This document shows positions 27,736 to 37,137 of a stretch of 64,000 bases of DNA, piece by piece. Numbering within the stretch: the first letter of the stretch is position 1; each line of letters begins with the position of its first letter. This DNA is from Calothrix sp. NIES-4101 (GTDB lineage Bacteria; Cyanobacteriota; Cyanobacteriia; Cyanobacteriales; Nostocaceae): contig AP018280.1 in NCBI GenBank assembly GCA_004296455.1, positions 4,154,001-4,218,000 on the forward strand, read 5' to 3'. The notes beneath the pieces are model-generated. The model ran no database searches. It saw only the letters and a list, made by a program, of their open reading frames with translations, and was not told the origin of the DNA. Both the position numbers and the translations under genes were made by a program.

Positions 27736-28140
27736 ATACCCCTAAGTAGATCATTTAAGTAAATATAGGAGACTAGAGTTTAATTTTGTATTTTATATAT
27801 AAAACTCACCAATTAATGTATTTACTTTTTAGAATATTAGATTGGGTTTTGCCTTTGGAAGTAATACCTGAAAATCCACAACTAATATTGAGTTAGCCTT
27901 AATTTAGGAGATAAAAGTGGAAAACTAGTGGAGAATATGTATTTTTGGGCAAAATTACTACTTAAGAAAGAGACTAATAAAACTATAGATAGACATTTTT
28001 ACAAGCAAATCTACCTAAATTATAGATACTACAGTAATCCTACCCCTGGTATCCAAATTTTCACCAATCATTTAGGATTGCTATAGTATTATTTAATTCA
28101 TGAATAGCTGAACTGGAAACACCAGATTTTGTAATATACT
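27736..28140. other. Gene-free stretch holding a small inverted-repeat element
   Basis: About 400 bp with no gene on either strand. It separates the DUF3611 gene from the response regulator. Its only clear structure is the inverted repeat at 28027-28088. Confidence 0.5.
28027..28088. repeat. 62-bp miniature element with 16-bp inverted ends
   Basis: TACTACAGTAATCCTA (28027-28042) faces TAGGATTGCTATAGTA (28073-28088); 14 of 16 positions pair. The centre is CCCCTGGTATCCAAATTTTC. The sequence resembles a short interspersed repeat common in Nostoc-type genomes. It could fold as a transcript hairpin downstream of or between genes. Confidence 0.6.
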
Positions 28141-28512
28141 TTAGCTCAAGGCTGCTTCTACTTGAACAGCTAATCTCTGAGGATTAAATGGTTTACTAAT
28201 TATGCCTTTGACACCTAGATTACTGAAGAAACATTCGTTATTAGCGCGTCCTCTAGCTGTAAGGAAAATTACAGGTATATGTTTAGTTGTTTGATTAGCC
28301 TGTAATTTTTGAAAAGTCGTCAAACCATCCATATCAGGCATCATTACGTCCAAAAGTATGGCATCGGGTTGAGATGACTGAGCTAAGATTAATCCTTGAT
28401 TACCTGAAGTAGCAGTCAACACCTTCCAGCCCCCCATTATTTCTAGACAAGTCTGAATCAATTGACGGATGTCATCTTCATCATCAATAACTAAGATTTG
28501 CTTAGAGGTCAT
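28141..28512 (-). CDS. Single-domain response regulator (CheY-like)
   Basis: 123 residues comprising only a receiver domain. The acidic pocket VIDDEDD (8-14), phosphoacceptor D55 in AILLDVMMPDMDG, the switch Thr in VIFLTARG and the lysine in ISKPFNPQRL are all present. With no output domain it probably relays phosphate or controls a partner protein directly. It is divergently transcribed from the histidine kinase that starts at 28705, a likely partner. Confidence 0.93.
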   Translation of the reverse strand: MTSKQILVIDDEDDIRQLIQTCLEIMGGWKVLTATSGNQGLILAQSSQPDAILLDVMMPDMDGLTTFQKLQANQTTKHIPVIFLTARGRANNECFFSNLGVKGIISKPFNPQRLAVQVEAALS

Positions 28513-28704
28513 CGTTATTATCTTCCTGTTTTAAAATATTATTACTTAGTGCTTTAATTCTTCCAATGTAATGAGGAGCATTGTTTAAAGCTACCATCCT
28601 CTTGAGATTAATTTTTAATGTTAAAACTTGAAAGTGGAAAACTAGGGTAGAAGTTTAATAAACAGATGGCATAACCAGAAGTAATAGAGCAAAAGTAATA
28701 GAAA

Positions 28705-30381
28705 ATGTGGAGATTGACACGATGGGCTTTCCCCCGCCTTCCCTACAGAACGCTCCGCGAACAGCGATTCTCGCAACTACAAGGCTATAGCATTGCATTC
28801 TTAACGGTTTTACTAGCTTTACTACTGACACTACTTCTATGGCAGCTACACAGACTGAATTCTATTTACCCACTGTTTTTAGCTGCTGTCATGGTTAGTT
28901 CCTGGTATGGTGGCTTAAACCCAGGACTGTTAACAACTTTTTTATCTGCTATCGTCTGCGCCTACTTCCTTTTACTCCCTTTCTATTCTTTGTCTGTTGC
29001 TGGGTTTGGTGCGTTGGGGTTGCTTCAGTTTGTGCTAGTAGCATTGTTGATTACCTTACTTAACACTGCACTACGTCAGGCGCGATCGCAAGCTCAAATG
29101 AACGCGCGAGTAGCCCAGCAAAATTACGAGTCTCTACGTCAAATTCAAGACAGTCTGCGTCAGAGTGAAGAACGTTATCGGTTGCTAATAGAAGGAGTAA
29201 CTAATTACGCAATTTTCATGTTAGATCCAAACGGTAACTTTACTACCTGGAACATTGGAGCCGAGCGTATTCTAGGCTATCAAGAAGCAGAAATTATTGG
29301 TCAACCTTTTGAGCAAATTTTTTCACCAGAAGCAACTGAACGCGGACAACCACAACAAGTATTAACGAAAGCCGTAACTGAGGGTTTTTCTAAGGAAAAT
29401 CGCTGGCATATCCGTAAGGATGGTACATTTTTCTGGGCGCATTGTGTAATCACACCTTTACGAGATGAAAATGGAAATCTGCGCGGTTTCTCTAAAATTA
29501 TGCAAGATATTACTGAGCGCAAACAAGCTGAGGAAGAAAAAGAGCAATTGCTGCTACGAGAACAAGCTGCACGCGCTGTGAGCGAGGCGGCGCAAAGTGC
29601 AGCAGAAACTGCAAACCGTTCCAAAGACGAATTTTTAGCAATGGTATCCCATGAATTACGTACCCCCATGACTGCAATTATCGGTTGGGCGGGGATGTTG
29701 CAAACGGGTGTGCTAGATGAAGCTAAAGTAACTCTTGCACTGGAGATAATCGAACGTAATGCTAATTTGCAAATGCAACTTATTGAAGACTTACTTGATA
29801 TTTCGCGGATTGTTAGAGGAGAACTTTCACTCTCCATTGATTTGGTAGATTTAGTAGAAGTAATTACAGCCGCGATCGAGGTTGTACAATCACTGGCAGA
29901 TACAAAGAGTATTCAAATTGAAACTATACTTGATACTTCAATAGAAAAAATTTCGGGTGATTCAGATCGCTTGCAACAAGTTGTGTTAAATCTACTCACC
30001 AATGCAATTAAATTTACACCCAACGGCGGACGAATTAAGGTGCAGTTGTCGAAGGAAGTGGGCAATAGGGAGTGGGCTTGCCGTGAGCGTAGCCAAAAGG
30101 GAGTAGGGAGTGGGGAAGAGTTTTCCCAACCTTCAATTCCTAACTATGTTCAAATTCAAGTCAGTGATACGGGTAAGGGCATCAGTGCTGACTTTCTACC
30201 TCACGTATTTGAGCGCTTTTGCCAAGCAGATAGTAGTCATACTCGGTCAGATAAGGGATTAGGTTTAGGGCTAGCGATCGCACGTCATGTGGTAGAACTG
30301 CATAGTGGTACAATCCAAGCCCAAAGCCAAGGAATGGGTCAAGGAGCAACATTTACAGTCAAGTTGCCTGTTTTAGCTTAA
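28705..30381 (+). CDS. Membrane sensor histidine kinase (DUF4118-PAS-HisKA-HATPase)
   Basis: 558 residues. A DUF4118-like membrane block (about 25-122, four helices, with WYGGLNPGLL) is followed by a PAS/PAC domain (155-272; GYQEAEIIGQPFEQIFSP), a HisKA domain with phosphoacceptor H316 in MVSHELRTPMTAI, and an HATPase domain with N box QVVLNLLTNAIKFTPNGG, G1 VSDTGKGI, F box FERFCQ and G2 LGLGLAIARH. An in-frame stretch NREWACRERSQKGVGSGEE lies between the N and G1 boxes and is encoded by interspersed-repeat DNA (30062-30120). The signal sensed is unknown. It probably pairs with the nearby regulators. Confidence 0.93.
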   Translation: MWRLTRWAFPRLPYRTLREQRFSQLQGYSIAFLTVLLALLLTLLLWQLHRLNSIYPLFLAAVMVSSWYGGLNPGLLTTFLSAIVCAYFLLLPFYSLSVAGFGALGLLQFVLVALLITLLNTALRQARSQAQMNARVAQQNYESLRQIQDSLRQSEERYRLLIEGVTNYAIFMLDPNGNFTTWNIGAERILGYQEAEIIGQPFEQIFSPEATERGQPQQVLTKAVTEGFSKENRWHIRKDGTFFWAHCVITPLRDENGNLRGFSKIMQDITERKQAEEEKEQLLLREQAARAVSEAAQSAAETANRSKDEFLAMVSHELRTPMTAIIGWAGMLQTGVLDEAKVTLALEIIERNANLQMQLIEDLLDISRIVRGELSLSIDLVDLVEVITAAIEVVQSLADTKSIQIETILDTSIEKISGDSDRLQQVVLNLLTNAIKFTPNGGRIKVQLSKEVGNREWACRERSQKGVGSGEEFSQPSIPNYVQIQVSDTGKGISADFLPHVFERFCQADSSHTRSDKGLGLGLAIARHVVELHSGTIQAQSQGMGQGATFTVKLPVLA

Positions 30382-30496
30382 ACGGATTTCTTGAAAGTTA
30401 AGCATTTCTTTCTTTTCTTTGTCTCTATGCATCCTTCTCTCAAAAGGATAACCTAACGCGAATGCAGTTGCTCAAAAACGCAAACCTGCTCATAGG

Positions 30497-30997
30497 TTAA
30501 TCAGCAGTTTGCTTTTTTGGCGTTTCAACCAGTGCAGAAAGCACAAGCAAGCTTAGCCCAAAGATTTTGATAATGGCATTAGTTGCGTGTGCATATTCCC
30601 ATTGATCCCGATAGCGTGTCCAGTTTGCCGGAATGGGATTGGTTAGCCATCGAGCAAATTCAGCATTCATCGGTGCAACAAACACTATCCAACTCACGAA
30701 CGCTAGTACCAAAAGTACTGCTCCACCTAACGTCCAGTAAAAAGCTGAACGGCGTTTGCGGACTAAAAATGCCAATACAATTGCCGTTAGAATTGCACCT
30801 ACTTCAAAAACTGCACCGACTGAGCCAAACAGTCGATAAACGTTCTTAAAAACTGTTACTTCAACCCAAAGTTGCCGATCAAATTTGATGCGTTGCGGCA
30901 ATTCTACTAAATGTGCCATAGATAAGCTGAGACTCAGGGAAGTCAGCATGATCGTAATGAATTGCCACATTCGTGTGAGTGTCATTTTCTTTAACAT
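30497..30997 (-). CDS. DUF1772-like membrane protein
   Basis: 166 residues with four hydrophobic segments. MAHLVELPQRIKFDRQLW..V...FKNVYRLFGSVGAVFEVGAIL, the AFYWTLGGAVLLVLAFVSWIVFVAPMN and RWLTNPIPANWTRYRDQWEYAHATNAIIKI blocks resemble the DUF1772/anthrone-oxygenase-like family, which has conserved N/W/R residues near the second loop. The function in cyanobacteria is unknown. It converges with the histidine kinase gene. Confidence 0.72.
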   Translation of the reverse strand: MLKKMTLTRMWQFITIMLTSLSLSLSMAHLVELPQRIKFDRQLWVEVTVFKNVYRLFGSVGAVFEVGAILTAIVLAFLVRKRRSAFYWTLGGAVLLVLAFVSWIVFVAPMNAEFARWLTNPIPANWTRYRDQWEYAHATNAIIKIFGLSLLVLSALVETPKKQTAD

Positions 30998-31333
30998 CTG
31001 CTAAGTTGTGCAACTGTACTACATTTCTCGCAAACAATTACTCCACGACTACTTTGAATGAATGATAGTAATGGTGTAGATAGTTTTCTACTATCTTTGG
31101 AAGGAAGTTTTCTACTAATTTAGAGTGATTAAAAATAGCGATCGCGTAAAGCAGGAATGTAACCAGACTCAAAATCAGCAGTCAAAAGTGTTGAGCATCA
31201 TCAATGGGATGATTGCAAAGATATTTTTAAACCTTGCCTTTGATAGATGTCAGATTAAACTGAAAAGGGCATAACCTAAGTTAGAGAAATTTGATTACAG
31301 CGCTTAGGGTTGCTTCTACAAGCAAACATTTTC

Positions 31334-33166
31334 ATGAGAATTCTGTTGGTTGAAGACGATGATTTGCTTGCTCAAGCTGTAGCTACAGCTCTTACAAAAC
31401 AAAAGTATGTAGTTGATATTGCTGCTGATGCTGAAGCTGGTCGGGAATTGATAAGTGTTTGTAACTATGACCTGATTTTGCTAGATGTGGTTCTGCCAAA
31501 GCTGGATGGTATCAGTCTTTGTCGGCAATTACGCCAGTCAGGACATCAAATGCTGATTCTGCTTTTAACGGCAAAAGATACTAGAACCGATAAAGTTATC
31601 GGTTTAGATGCTGGAGCAGATGATTATGTAGTCAAACCATTTGATTTTCAAGAGTTATCAGCTCGTATTCGTGCTTTATTACGTCGGGGAAATACTTCTT
31701 TACCTCCAGTTCTGGAATGGGGAGCCTTGCGTCTTGATCCTAGTACTTGTGAAGTGACTTATGCAGACATTTCTCTAAATTTAACAGCAAAAGAATTTAG
31801 CCTTTTAGACCTTTTTTTACGCAACAACCAGCGCATCTTTAGCCGGAGTGCGATTGTAGATCAACTATGGGGTGCTGAAAAAGACCCACCAGAAGAAAAT
31901 ACGATTAAATCTCATATCAAAAGTTTACGGCAAAAGCTAAAAGTAGCAGGTGCTAAATATGATTTTATAGAAACTGTCTATGGAATGGGTTATCGTTTAA
32001 AAGCTATATCTCATAAGCAAAGTTGCTCTATACATGAGCCAGAAATAGATTTAAATCAACAGCAAATTTTACTAACAGCCATTGCTCAAGAGCGGGAAAA
32101 TTTCAAAGCTAAGGTTGGTTCGCGCATTGCAGTATTGAAACTAGCTGTTGATGCTTTAAGAAAAAGTACACTTGATACTCAATTACGGCAAACAGCAGAG
32201 CAAGAAGCTCATAAACTAGCTGGTTCATTGGGTAGCTTTGGCTTTCCAAAAGGTTCGTTATTAGCCAATGAGATAGAAGATTTATTTCAAACTCAAAAAT
32301 ATATTAGCCAAGCTAAATGTTTTTATTTAGATAAGCTCTTGATGGAGTTGCAACGAGAGCTAGAAAAAGCCCCAGTTGAACAAACCCAAAATCTACTCTT
32401 AATAATTAGTAATGAGCAACCAGTAGTTGAGGAATTGATCAAGGAGGCTGAGAATCAGGAACTACAAGTTAAAATTGCTACTAATATCGCCGCCGCTAGA
32501 AGGATAATCCCATCTTTAAATCCTGATGTGGTACTACTTGATATTGATATTGCAAAAGACAGCTGGGAATTACTTAGAGAATTATCTCAGCGATCGCCTA
32601 CGGTGGGCGAAACGCCAACGCCACAACTACCTGTGTTAGTTTTTACAGAGCAAGATAATTTTAGCGATGCCTGTGGCGGGCTTCGCCTACGCCTGGAGGT
32701 TGTACGAGCTGGCGGACGTGGTTTTTTGCAAAAATCCATGCCACCTAGCCAGATTTTGGAGTCAGTGAGTCACATATTACAACAAAATCGTATTACTGAA
32801 GCGAGAGTAATGATTGTAGACAACGATCCACAAGCGTTAAATATTATACAACAATCTCTAGAATCATTGGGACTGACTCTAAAAATTCTTAAAGACCCAC
32901 GAGATTTCTGGGATACTCTGACAGAATTTTCTCCAGACTTGCTAATTTTAGACGTAGAAATACCTCATATCAATGGCATTGAACTTTGTCAGGTAGTGCG
33001 TAACGATCCGTACTGGAAATTCCTCCCAGTTCTGTTCCTGGTTGATAATTTATCAGCAGATATTGTTGAGCAAATATTTGCAAGCGGTGCTGATGATTGT
33101 GTGAATAAAACTATTAAACAATCACAAATAATCACTCGAATATTGAACCGTATAAAGCGAAGATAA
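31334..33166 (+). CDS. Multi-domain OmpR-type response regulator with HPt and two extra receivers
   Basis: 610 residues from ATG 31334 (MRILLVEDDDLL; an upstream in-frame start at 31310 adds eight). Order: receiver with phosphoacceptor in LILLDVVLPKLDG, winged-helix DNA-binding domain (LTAKEFSLLDLFLRNNQRIFSRSAIVDQLWG ... YGMGYRLK), HPt domain with a candidate His in EAHKLAGSLGSFGFP, then two more receivers (DVVLLDIDIAKDSW and LLILDVEIPHINGIE). This resembles cyanobacterial regulators integrating several phosphorelay inputs on DNA. The middle receiver contains two short in-frame repeat-derived peptides (32590-32700). The membrane kinase at 28705 is a possible donor. Confidence 0.93.
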   Translation: MRILLVEDDDLLAQAVATALTKQKYVVDIAADAEAGRELISVCNYDLILLDVVLPKLDGISLCRQLRQSGHQMLILLLTAKDTRTDKVIGLDAGADDYVVKPFDFQELSARIRALLRRGNTSLPPVLEWGALRLDPSTCEVTYADISLNLTAKEFSLLDLFLRNNQRIFSRSAIVDQLWGAEKDPPEENTIKSHIKSLRQKLKVAGAKYDFIETVYGMGYRLKAISHKQSCSIHEPEIDLNQQQILLTAIAQERENFKAKVGSRIAVLKLAVDALRKSTLDTQLRQTAEQEAHKLAGSLGSFGFPKGSLLANEIEDLFQTQKYISQAKCFYLDKLLMELQRELEKAPVEQTQNLLLIISNEQPVVEELIKEAENQELQVKIATNIAAARRIIPSLNPDVVLLDIDIAKDSWELLRELSQRSPTVGETPTPQLPVLVFTEQDNFSDACGGLRLRLEVVRAGGRGFLQKSMPPSQILESVSHILQQNRITEARVMIVDNDPQALNIIQQSLESLGLTLKILKDPRDFWDTLTEFSPDLLILDVEIPHINGIELCQVVRNDPYWKFLPVLFLVDNLSADIVEQIFASGADDCVNKTIKQSQIITRILNRIKRR

Positions 33167-33294
33167 CTATTTAAAAATATAGATTTAGTAAATAAAAATA
33201 ACCAAATATATGAATAAATCTGCAAAACAGCAAACTAAAAAAACTGGGAAAGTGAATTTTTAGATTATAAATAGCAAAATTTTGGAGGTGAATT

Positions 33295-34329
33295 GTGCAC
33301 TTCGGACAATTGGTCGGGTTTATCGCTCTTCTTATATCTCTTTATATTTTATGGCAAATTCGACAAATACTTTTGGTGGTATTTGCAGCAGTAGTTTTAG
33401 CTACAGTCCTAAATCAAATAGTGAGGGTTTTTCAAAGATTTCGCATTAAGCGAGGCATTGCAGTTGCCATATCAGTTATTCTCTTATTGGTCGTTTTAGT
33501 TGGTTTTTTTGCACTGATTGTGCCGCGTCTTATTGACCAATTGCAACAATTTGGTAATATTATGCCTATAGGGCTAGAACGGTTGCGATCGTTGAATAAC
33601 TGGTTACAAAATATAATTTCTGACCAACTATTAGAAAATATTCGAGGGTTGAGATATCTAACTCAAGGTTTACAAGATTGGTTAAATCGGTTAATAAACA
33701 ACTTTTTTAGCTTAGTCAGTAGTTCACTTTCTATTATTTTAGGTTTGCTGCTCTTTGTAGCTCTTACCATCATGTTATTAGCAAATCCTTCGCCCTATAG
33801 ACGGGGATTTCTCATGCTATTTCCTGCCTTTTATCGTCAGCGCGTTGATGAAATCCTCAAAAAGTGTACAAACTCCTTGACTGGGTGGATAAAAGGTACA
33901 CTCTTGACTATGTTTGTGATTGCAACATTGAGCTATATTGGATTGTTAATTTTGGGAATACCACTGCCATTAGTTAATGCTATATTGGCAGGGTTACTAG
34001 AATTTATTCCAAATATTGGGCCAACCTTGAGTGTGATTCCGCCTGCACTACTAGCATTAAATGAAGAACCTTGGAAAATTGCCGCAGTTATAGGTTTGTA
34101 CTTTGGAATTCAGCAGATTGAAAGTTTATTTATATTACCTTTAGTGATGAAAAGCCAAGCATCTCTGCTGCCAGCAGTTACTTTGGTAGCAGTGGTATTT
34201 TTTAGCAGTTTTTTTGGTTTATTAGGTATATTCCTAGCTGTGCCTTTAGTAATTGTGTTGCAAATTTGGATAGAAGAAGTTTTAGTGAAGGATGTACTCA
34301 ATAACTGGCAGAAAAAGAATAATCGATAA
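33295..34329 (+). CDS. AI-2E family transporter
   Basis: 344 residues starting at GTG 33295, preceded by GGAGG at 33284-33288. Eight or so membrane helices surround a soluble central segment. The family signature is seen in LILGIPLPLVNAILAGLLEFIPNIGPTLSVIPPALLAL and GIQQIESLFILPLVMKSQASLLPAVTLVAVVFFSSFFGLLGIFLAVPL. Members export small molecules or act as Na+/H+ antiporters. The autoinducer-2 role of the founding member need not apply here. It follows the response regulator by 128 bp in the same direction. Confidence 0.9.
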   Translation: MHFGQLVGFIALLISLYILWQIRQILLVVFAAVVLATVLNQIVRVFQRFRIKRGIAVAISVILLLVVLVGFFALIVPRLIDQLQQFGNIMPIGLERLRSLNNWLQNIISDQLLENIRGLRYLTQGLQDWLNRLINNFFSLVSSSLSIILGLLLFVALTIMLLANPSPYRRGFLMLFPAFYRQRVDEILKKCTNSLTGWIKGTLLTMFVIATLSYIGLLILGIPLPLVNAILAGLLEFIPNIGPTLSVIPPALLALNEEPWKIAAVIGLYFGIQQIESLFILPLVMKSQASLLPAVTLVAVVFFSSFFGLLGIFLAVPLVIVLQIWIEEVLVKDVLNNWQKKNNR

Positions 34330-34666
34330 TTAGATTTTTAATGTGATAACTGTAAGCTTGCTCTTGATAAAATTACTTGATTTTTTAATTTATAACGTTT
34401 GGAGTAGGGTTTTCTATCTCTAAGAATAGATGCTTTTTTCTGAGAATTGTATTTAGATATAGTTAAAGGCAAATATATTACAGTAGAATACACTGCAACA
34501 AGGCTACGCCTAAAGAAGTTGGAAATTAGAGTAGCTTTGGCTTATCGAAATGGCAAAGCTACACTCACAACATTATAAAACAATTAATCTTTGTCACTCA
34601 AATCTAATTTGTTGCTTCACTCAGTTGCAAGCTGCTGTAGATAGTAATTAGCAATATTGCAAGGAT
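34330..34666. other. Non-coding spacer
   Basis: This 337-bp AT-rich spacer before the SH3 protein gene shows no open gene, RNA gene or convincing terminator. It includes one fragment of the GC-rich interspersed repeat (near 34498-34516). Confidence 0.4.
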
Positions 34667-34672
34667 GTGATC

Positions 34673-35116
34673 ATGAAATCTAATCATACTTATCGATGGA
34701 GAAAATTACCTGTCGTTTCAACCACGCTTTTGTTAGCAGCAACAATTTTTGTAGCTCCTACTTTTGCTAATGAGATAGAGCAAACTCAAGGTTTTGAATC
34801 TTCTAGTTCAGAAAGAAGTGGTTATCTATTAGCCCAAGTACCAGCTAGCTGTCGCCAAGTAATTGCAAGAAGTGGTCTTCGAGTTCGGGAACAACCCTCT
34901 ATTAACAGTAGAGTTATAGGAACTATACAAAATAACCGCAATGTTACGATTCAAACTGATGTAAACACTAATGGTTGGGTGCCTATTTCAACTCCACTTC
35001 CAGGTTATGTCTACGCTCAGTATCTTGGTATGTGTGATACAGGAGCAGCACCACCCCCAAGCAGCTGTCGCCGTATTGTTGCTAGTGCTGGCAATTATCT
35101 TGGTTACTGTCGTTAG
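34673..35116 (+). CDS. Secreted bacterial SH3-domain protein
   Basis: 147 residues from ATG 34673, preceded by AAGGA at a good distance (a GTG at 34667 is the alternative). The signal peptide LPVVSTTLLLAATIFVAPTFA-NE is followed by a Ser-rich linker and an SH3b domain: SCRQVIARSGLRVREQPSINSRVIGTIQNNRNVTIQ..NGWVPIS..PGYVYAQYLGMC. A short Cys-rich tail (SCRRIVASAGNYLGYCR) looks like the start of a second SH3 unit. It probably acts in the periplasm or cell wall. Four Cys may form disulfides. Confidence 0.8.
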   Translation: MKSNHTYRWRKLPVVSTTLLLAATIFVAPTFANEIEQTQGFESSSSERSGYLLAQVPASCRQVIARSGLRVREQPSINSRVIGTIQNNRNVTIQTDVNTNGWVPISTPLPGYVYAQYLGMCDTGAAPPPSSCRRIVASAGNYLGYCR

Positions 35117-35161
35117 GTGATTGTGCTTTGTTACAGTTTCTGAGAGGCTCTTTGAAGCTAC

Positions 35162-35743
35162 TTATCTAGTGATAGTAGCTTCCTGACGACTTGTCCATTT
35201 TCGCAATGTCCATAGACTAATTAAAGCTGCTAATCCAGACCCTAACGAGTCCATAATTAAATCAATAATTGTGTCATCCAAACTTTCAATTACTTGGGTG
35301 TTAAGAATTTTTCCCGCAGACCATTCCGTGACTTCCCACAAAGCACCGATCGCAATGCCAAAACTGGTAATTGTCAACAGATACAATAGGGTATGATTGC
35401 GAAATATATTCAACATTGAGCTATACACTAAAAAACTCAACGCTAAGGTAATTGCAAAAGTCGTATAAGCATGAACAATTTCGTCATAAGGCCCTGGCAT
35501 ACCAAATAAATCCCATACCCAACCAATAGCATTTAACAATGCAGCCAGCACAAATAAAAAATCAAATAAAGTGGGTAATTTATCATCTAGGATGACAAAT
35601 ACAAAGGATATAACAAGAAATAATGCCAGCCCCAAGGCATTTGACCATTTACCTTGAGATGCTGCGGCTATGACAAAAATTGTTAGTACAGCCTGTCCTA
35701 TCCATGCGATAGTTCGATAACCTTTCCAATTCAAGCTTTTCAT
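35162..35743 (-). CDS. YjdF/DUF2238-like membrane protein
   Basis: 193 residues with about six membrane helices. Conserved polar motifs are DEIVHAYTTFAITLAL, ALWEVTEW and DTIIDLIMDSLGSGLAAL, the D..H / E..E / D..D pattern of the DUF2238 (YjdF) family. Function is unknown. It is the last gene of a five-gene minus-strand run of membrane proteins (40278 to 35162), starting 44 bp after the DUF2254 gene. Confidence 0.78.
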   Translation of the reverse strand: MKSLNWKGYRTIAWIGQAVLTIFVIAAASQGKWSNALGLALFLVISFVFVILDDKLPTLFDFLFVLAALLNAIGWVWDLFGMPGPYDEIVHAYTTFAITLALSFLVYSSMLNIFRNHTLLYLLTITSFGIAIGALWEVTEWSAGKILNTQVIESLDDTIIDLIMDSLGSGLAALISLWTLRKWTSRQEATITR

Positions 35744-35787
35744 AATTATTATCTCAAAAATATTAATTTAAAACGTCCTTTTTCTGG

Positions 35788-37137
35788 TTAATCCCAATCC
35801 TTATTAGTGTCATCATTGTTTAAATTTTTAATGACCTGATAATAACTCTCTTCTACATCTTTGTAGTCTTGTTCTTGTGAGAGTCCCTCACGACTATCTT
35901 GTAAAATCATGTCAGCGTGATGACGCAGGCTTGTTTGATATTTAGAATTATTGGTGTAAGTAGCAATTACAGCTATAGCTTCTAATAAACGAATAGTTAC
36001 TCCTGCATCCGACTTTCCATACTGCCGAATTTGGTTAAAAGCACGATCAAGCAATCCTTGAAAATCTACTCCTTGGGCAATGAAGCGCAATTTTTTATTT
36101 TTATCGTAGCAATAGGGTGAAGGGAAATCTCGTTGAACTAAGTGGCACAGTCCGGCGCTAATTCTGTCAATACAGCGAATTGCAGTAAATGGATCGTTTA
36201 TTCCGGGGGAAATGGCACGCAGAGCAATTTCTACTAATTGATCAATTGGAAACTCAATATCCTGTTGTTCTGTACGTTCTTTGCCCAAAATAAAAGCATC
36301 ATTAATTTGTTTGGTAAGTTTTTTATTTACTTTTTTTCCAGGAAAAACCAAGGCTAAATCGCTCCCTTGAATTAGAAATTTTCCTGGTCTAACCTGAAGG
36401 CGTATGAGCAAATTATGTTTACAAGCGATTTTCATCAATTCTCCATTATCAATTGCTTGTAAATAACCAGTGCCATTAGCTCGAATCGGTAAAGCCTCTT
36501 TCTCAAAGGACATGGGAATTTCTTCAATTCCAAGGCTATGTTCTGGTTCACCATGCCCAATTCTTTCTGGAAATAGCCGCTTAATTGCTGAATGTAAATC
36601 TTCACTCACATTTTCGATTACGTGAGATGCCTGAATTATGGTTGAAGCATGATGGATAAAATAAATCAAAACACTAATACTAATAATTGCCAGTAAAGTG
36701 CCAACTGTAACTGAAAGTTGTGGCACATATTGTTCGTATCCATCTCCTTCTCCATGAATTGTCCGCAGTACGAACAAGCAGTAGATGAACGTACCAATGA
36801 ATGTGCCTAGTACAACTTGATTACCTGTATCCTGCATAAAATTACGCAGTAGTCGCGGCCCGAAATTAGAAGCAGCCAATTGAAGCGCCACAATTGTAAT
36901 TGAAAAGGCTGTAGCCGCAACACTAATCATCGAACCTGCAACCGATCCGAGAAGCGATCGCGCTCCATCAGCTCCACCTGTGTAAACCCACCAATAATCA
37001 ATGTTTACCTTGCCTGTACGGTCAAGATTCAGCATTGTGAAAGCTAAAGCAGTAGCTCCCACTGCCATCACTGCTGGTATAAACCAGTAACTTGAGTGGA
37101 GTTGATCCCAAAGTTTGCTTATTTTGACATTTCTCAT
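35788..37137 (-). CDS. DUF2254 membrane protein
   Basis: 449 residues. Four N-terminal membrane segments (residues ~18-40, 60-85, 105-125, 145-165) include the family motif LLGSVAGSMISVAATAFSITIVALQLAASNFGPRLLRNFMQD. The remainder is soluble with SPGINDPFTAIRCIDRI. The role is unknown, but the family is often found with ion channels. Its start overlaps the stop of the MscS gene by 4 bp (ATGA), which indicates translational coupling in one operon. Confidence 0.88.
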   Translation of the reverse strand: MRNVKISKLWDQLHSSYWFIPAVMAVGATALAFTMLNLDRTGKVNIDYWWVYTGGADGARSLLGSVAGSMISVAATAFSITIVALQLAASNFGPRLLRNFMQDTGNQVVLGTFIGTFIYCLFVLRTIHGEGDGYEQYVPQLSVTVGTLLAIISISVLIYFIHHASTIIQASHVIENVSEDLHSAIKRLFPERIGHGEPEHSLGIEEIPMSFEKEALPIRANGTGYLQAIDNGELMKIACKHNLLIRLQVRPGKFLIQGSDLALVFPGKKVNKKLTKQINDAFILGKERTEQQDIEFPIDQLVEIALRAISPGINDPFTAIRCIDRISAGLCHLVQRDFPSPYCYDKNKKLRFIAQGVDFQGLLDRAFNQIRQYGKSDAGVTIRLLEAIAVIATYTNNSKYQTSLRHHADMILQDSREGLSQEQDYKDVEESYYQVIKNLNNDDTNKDWD

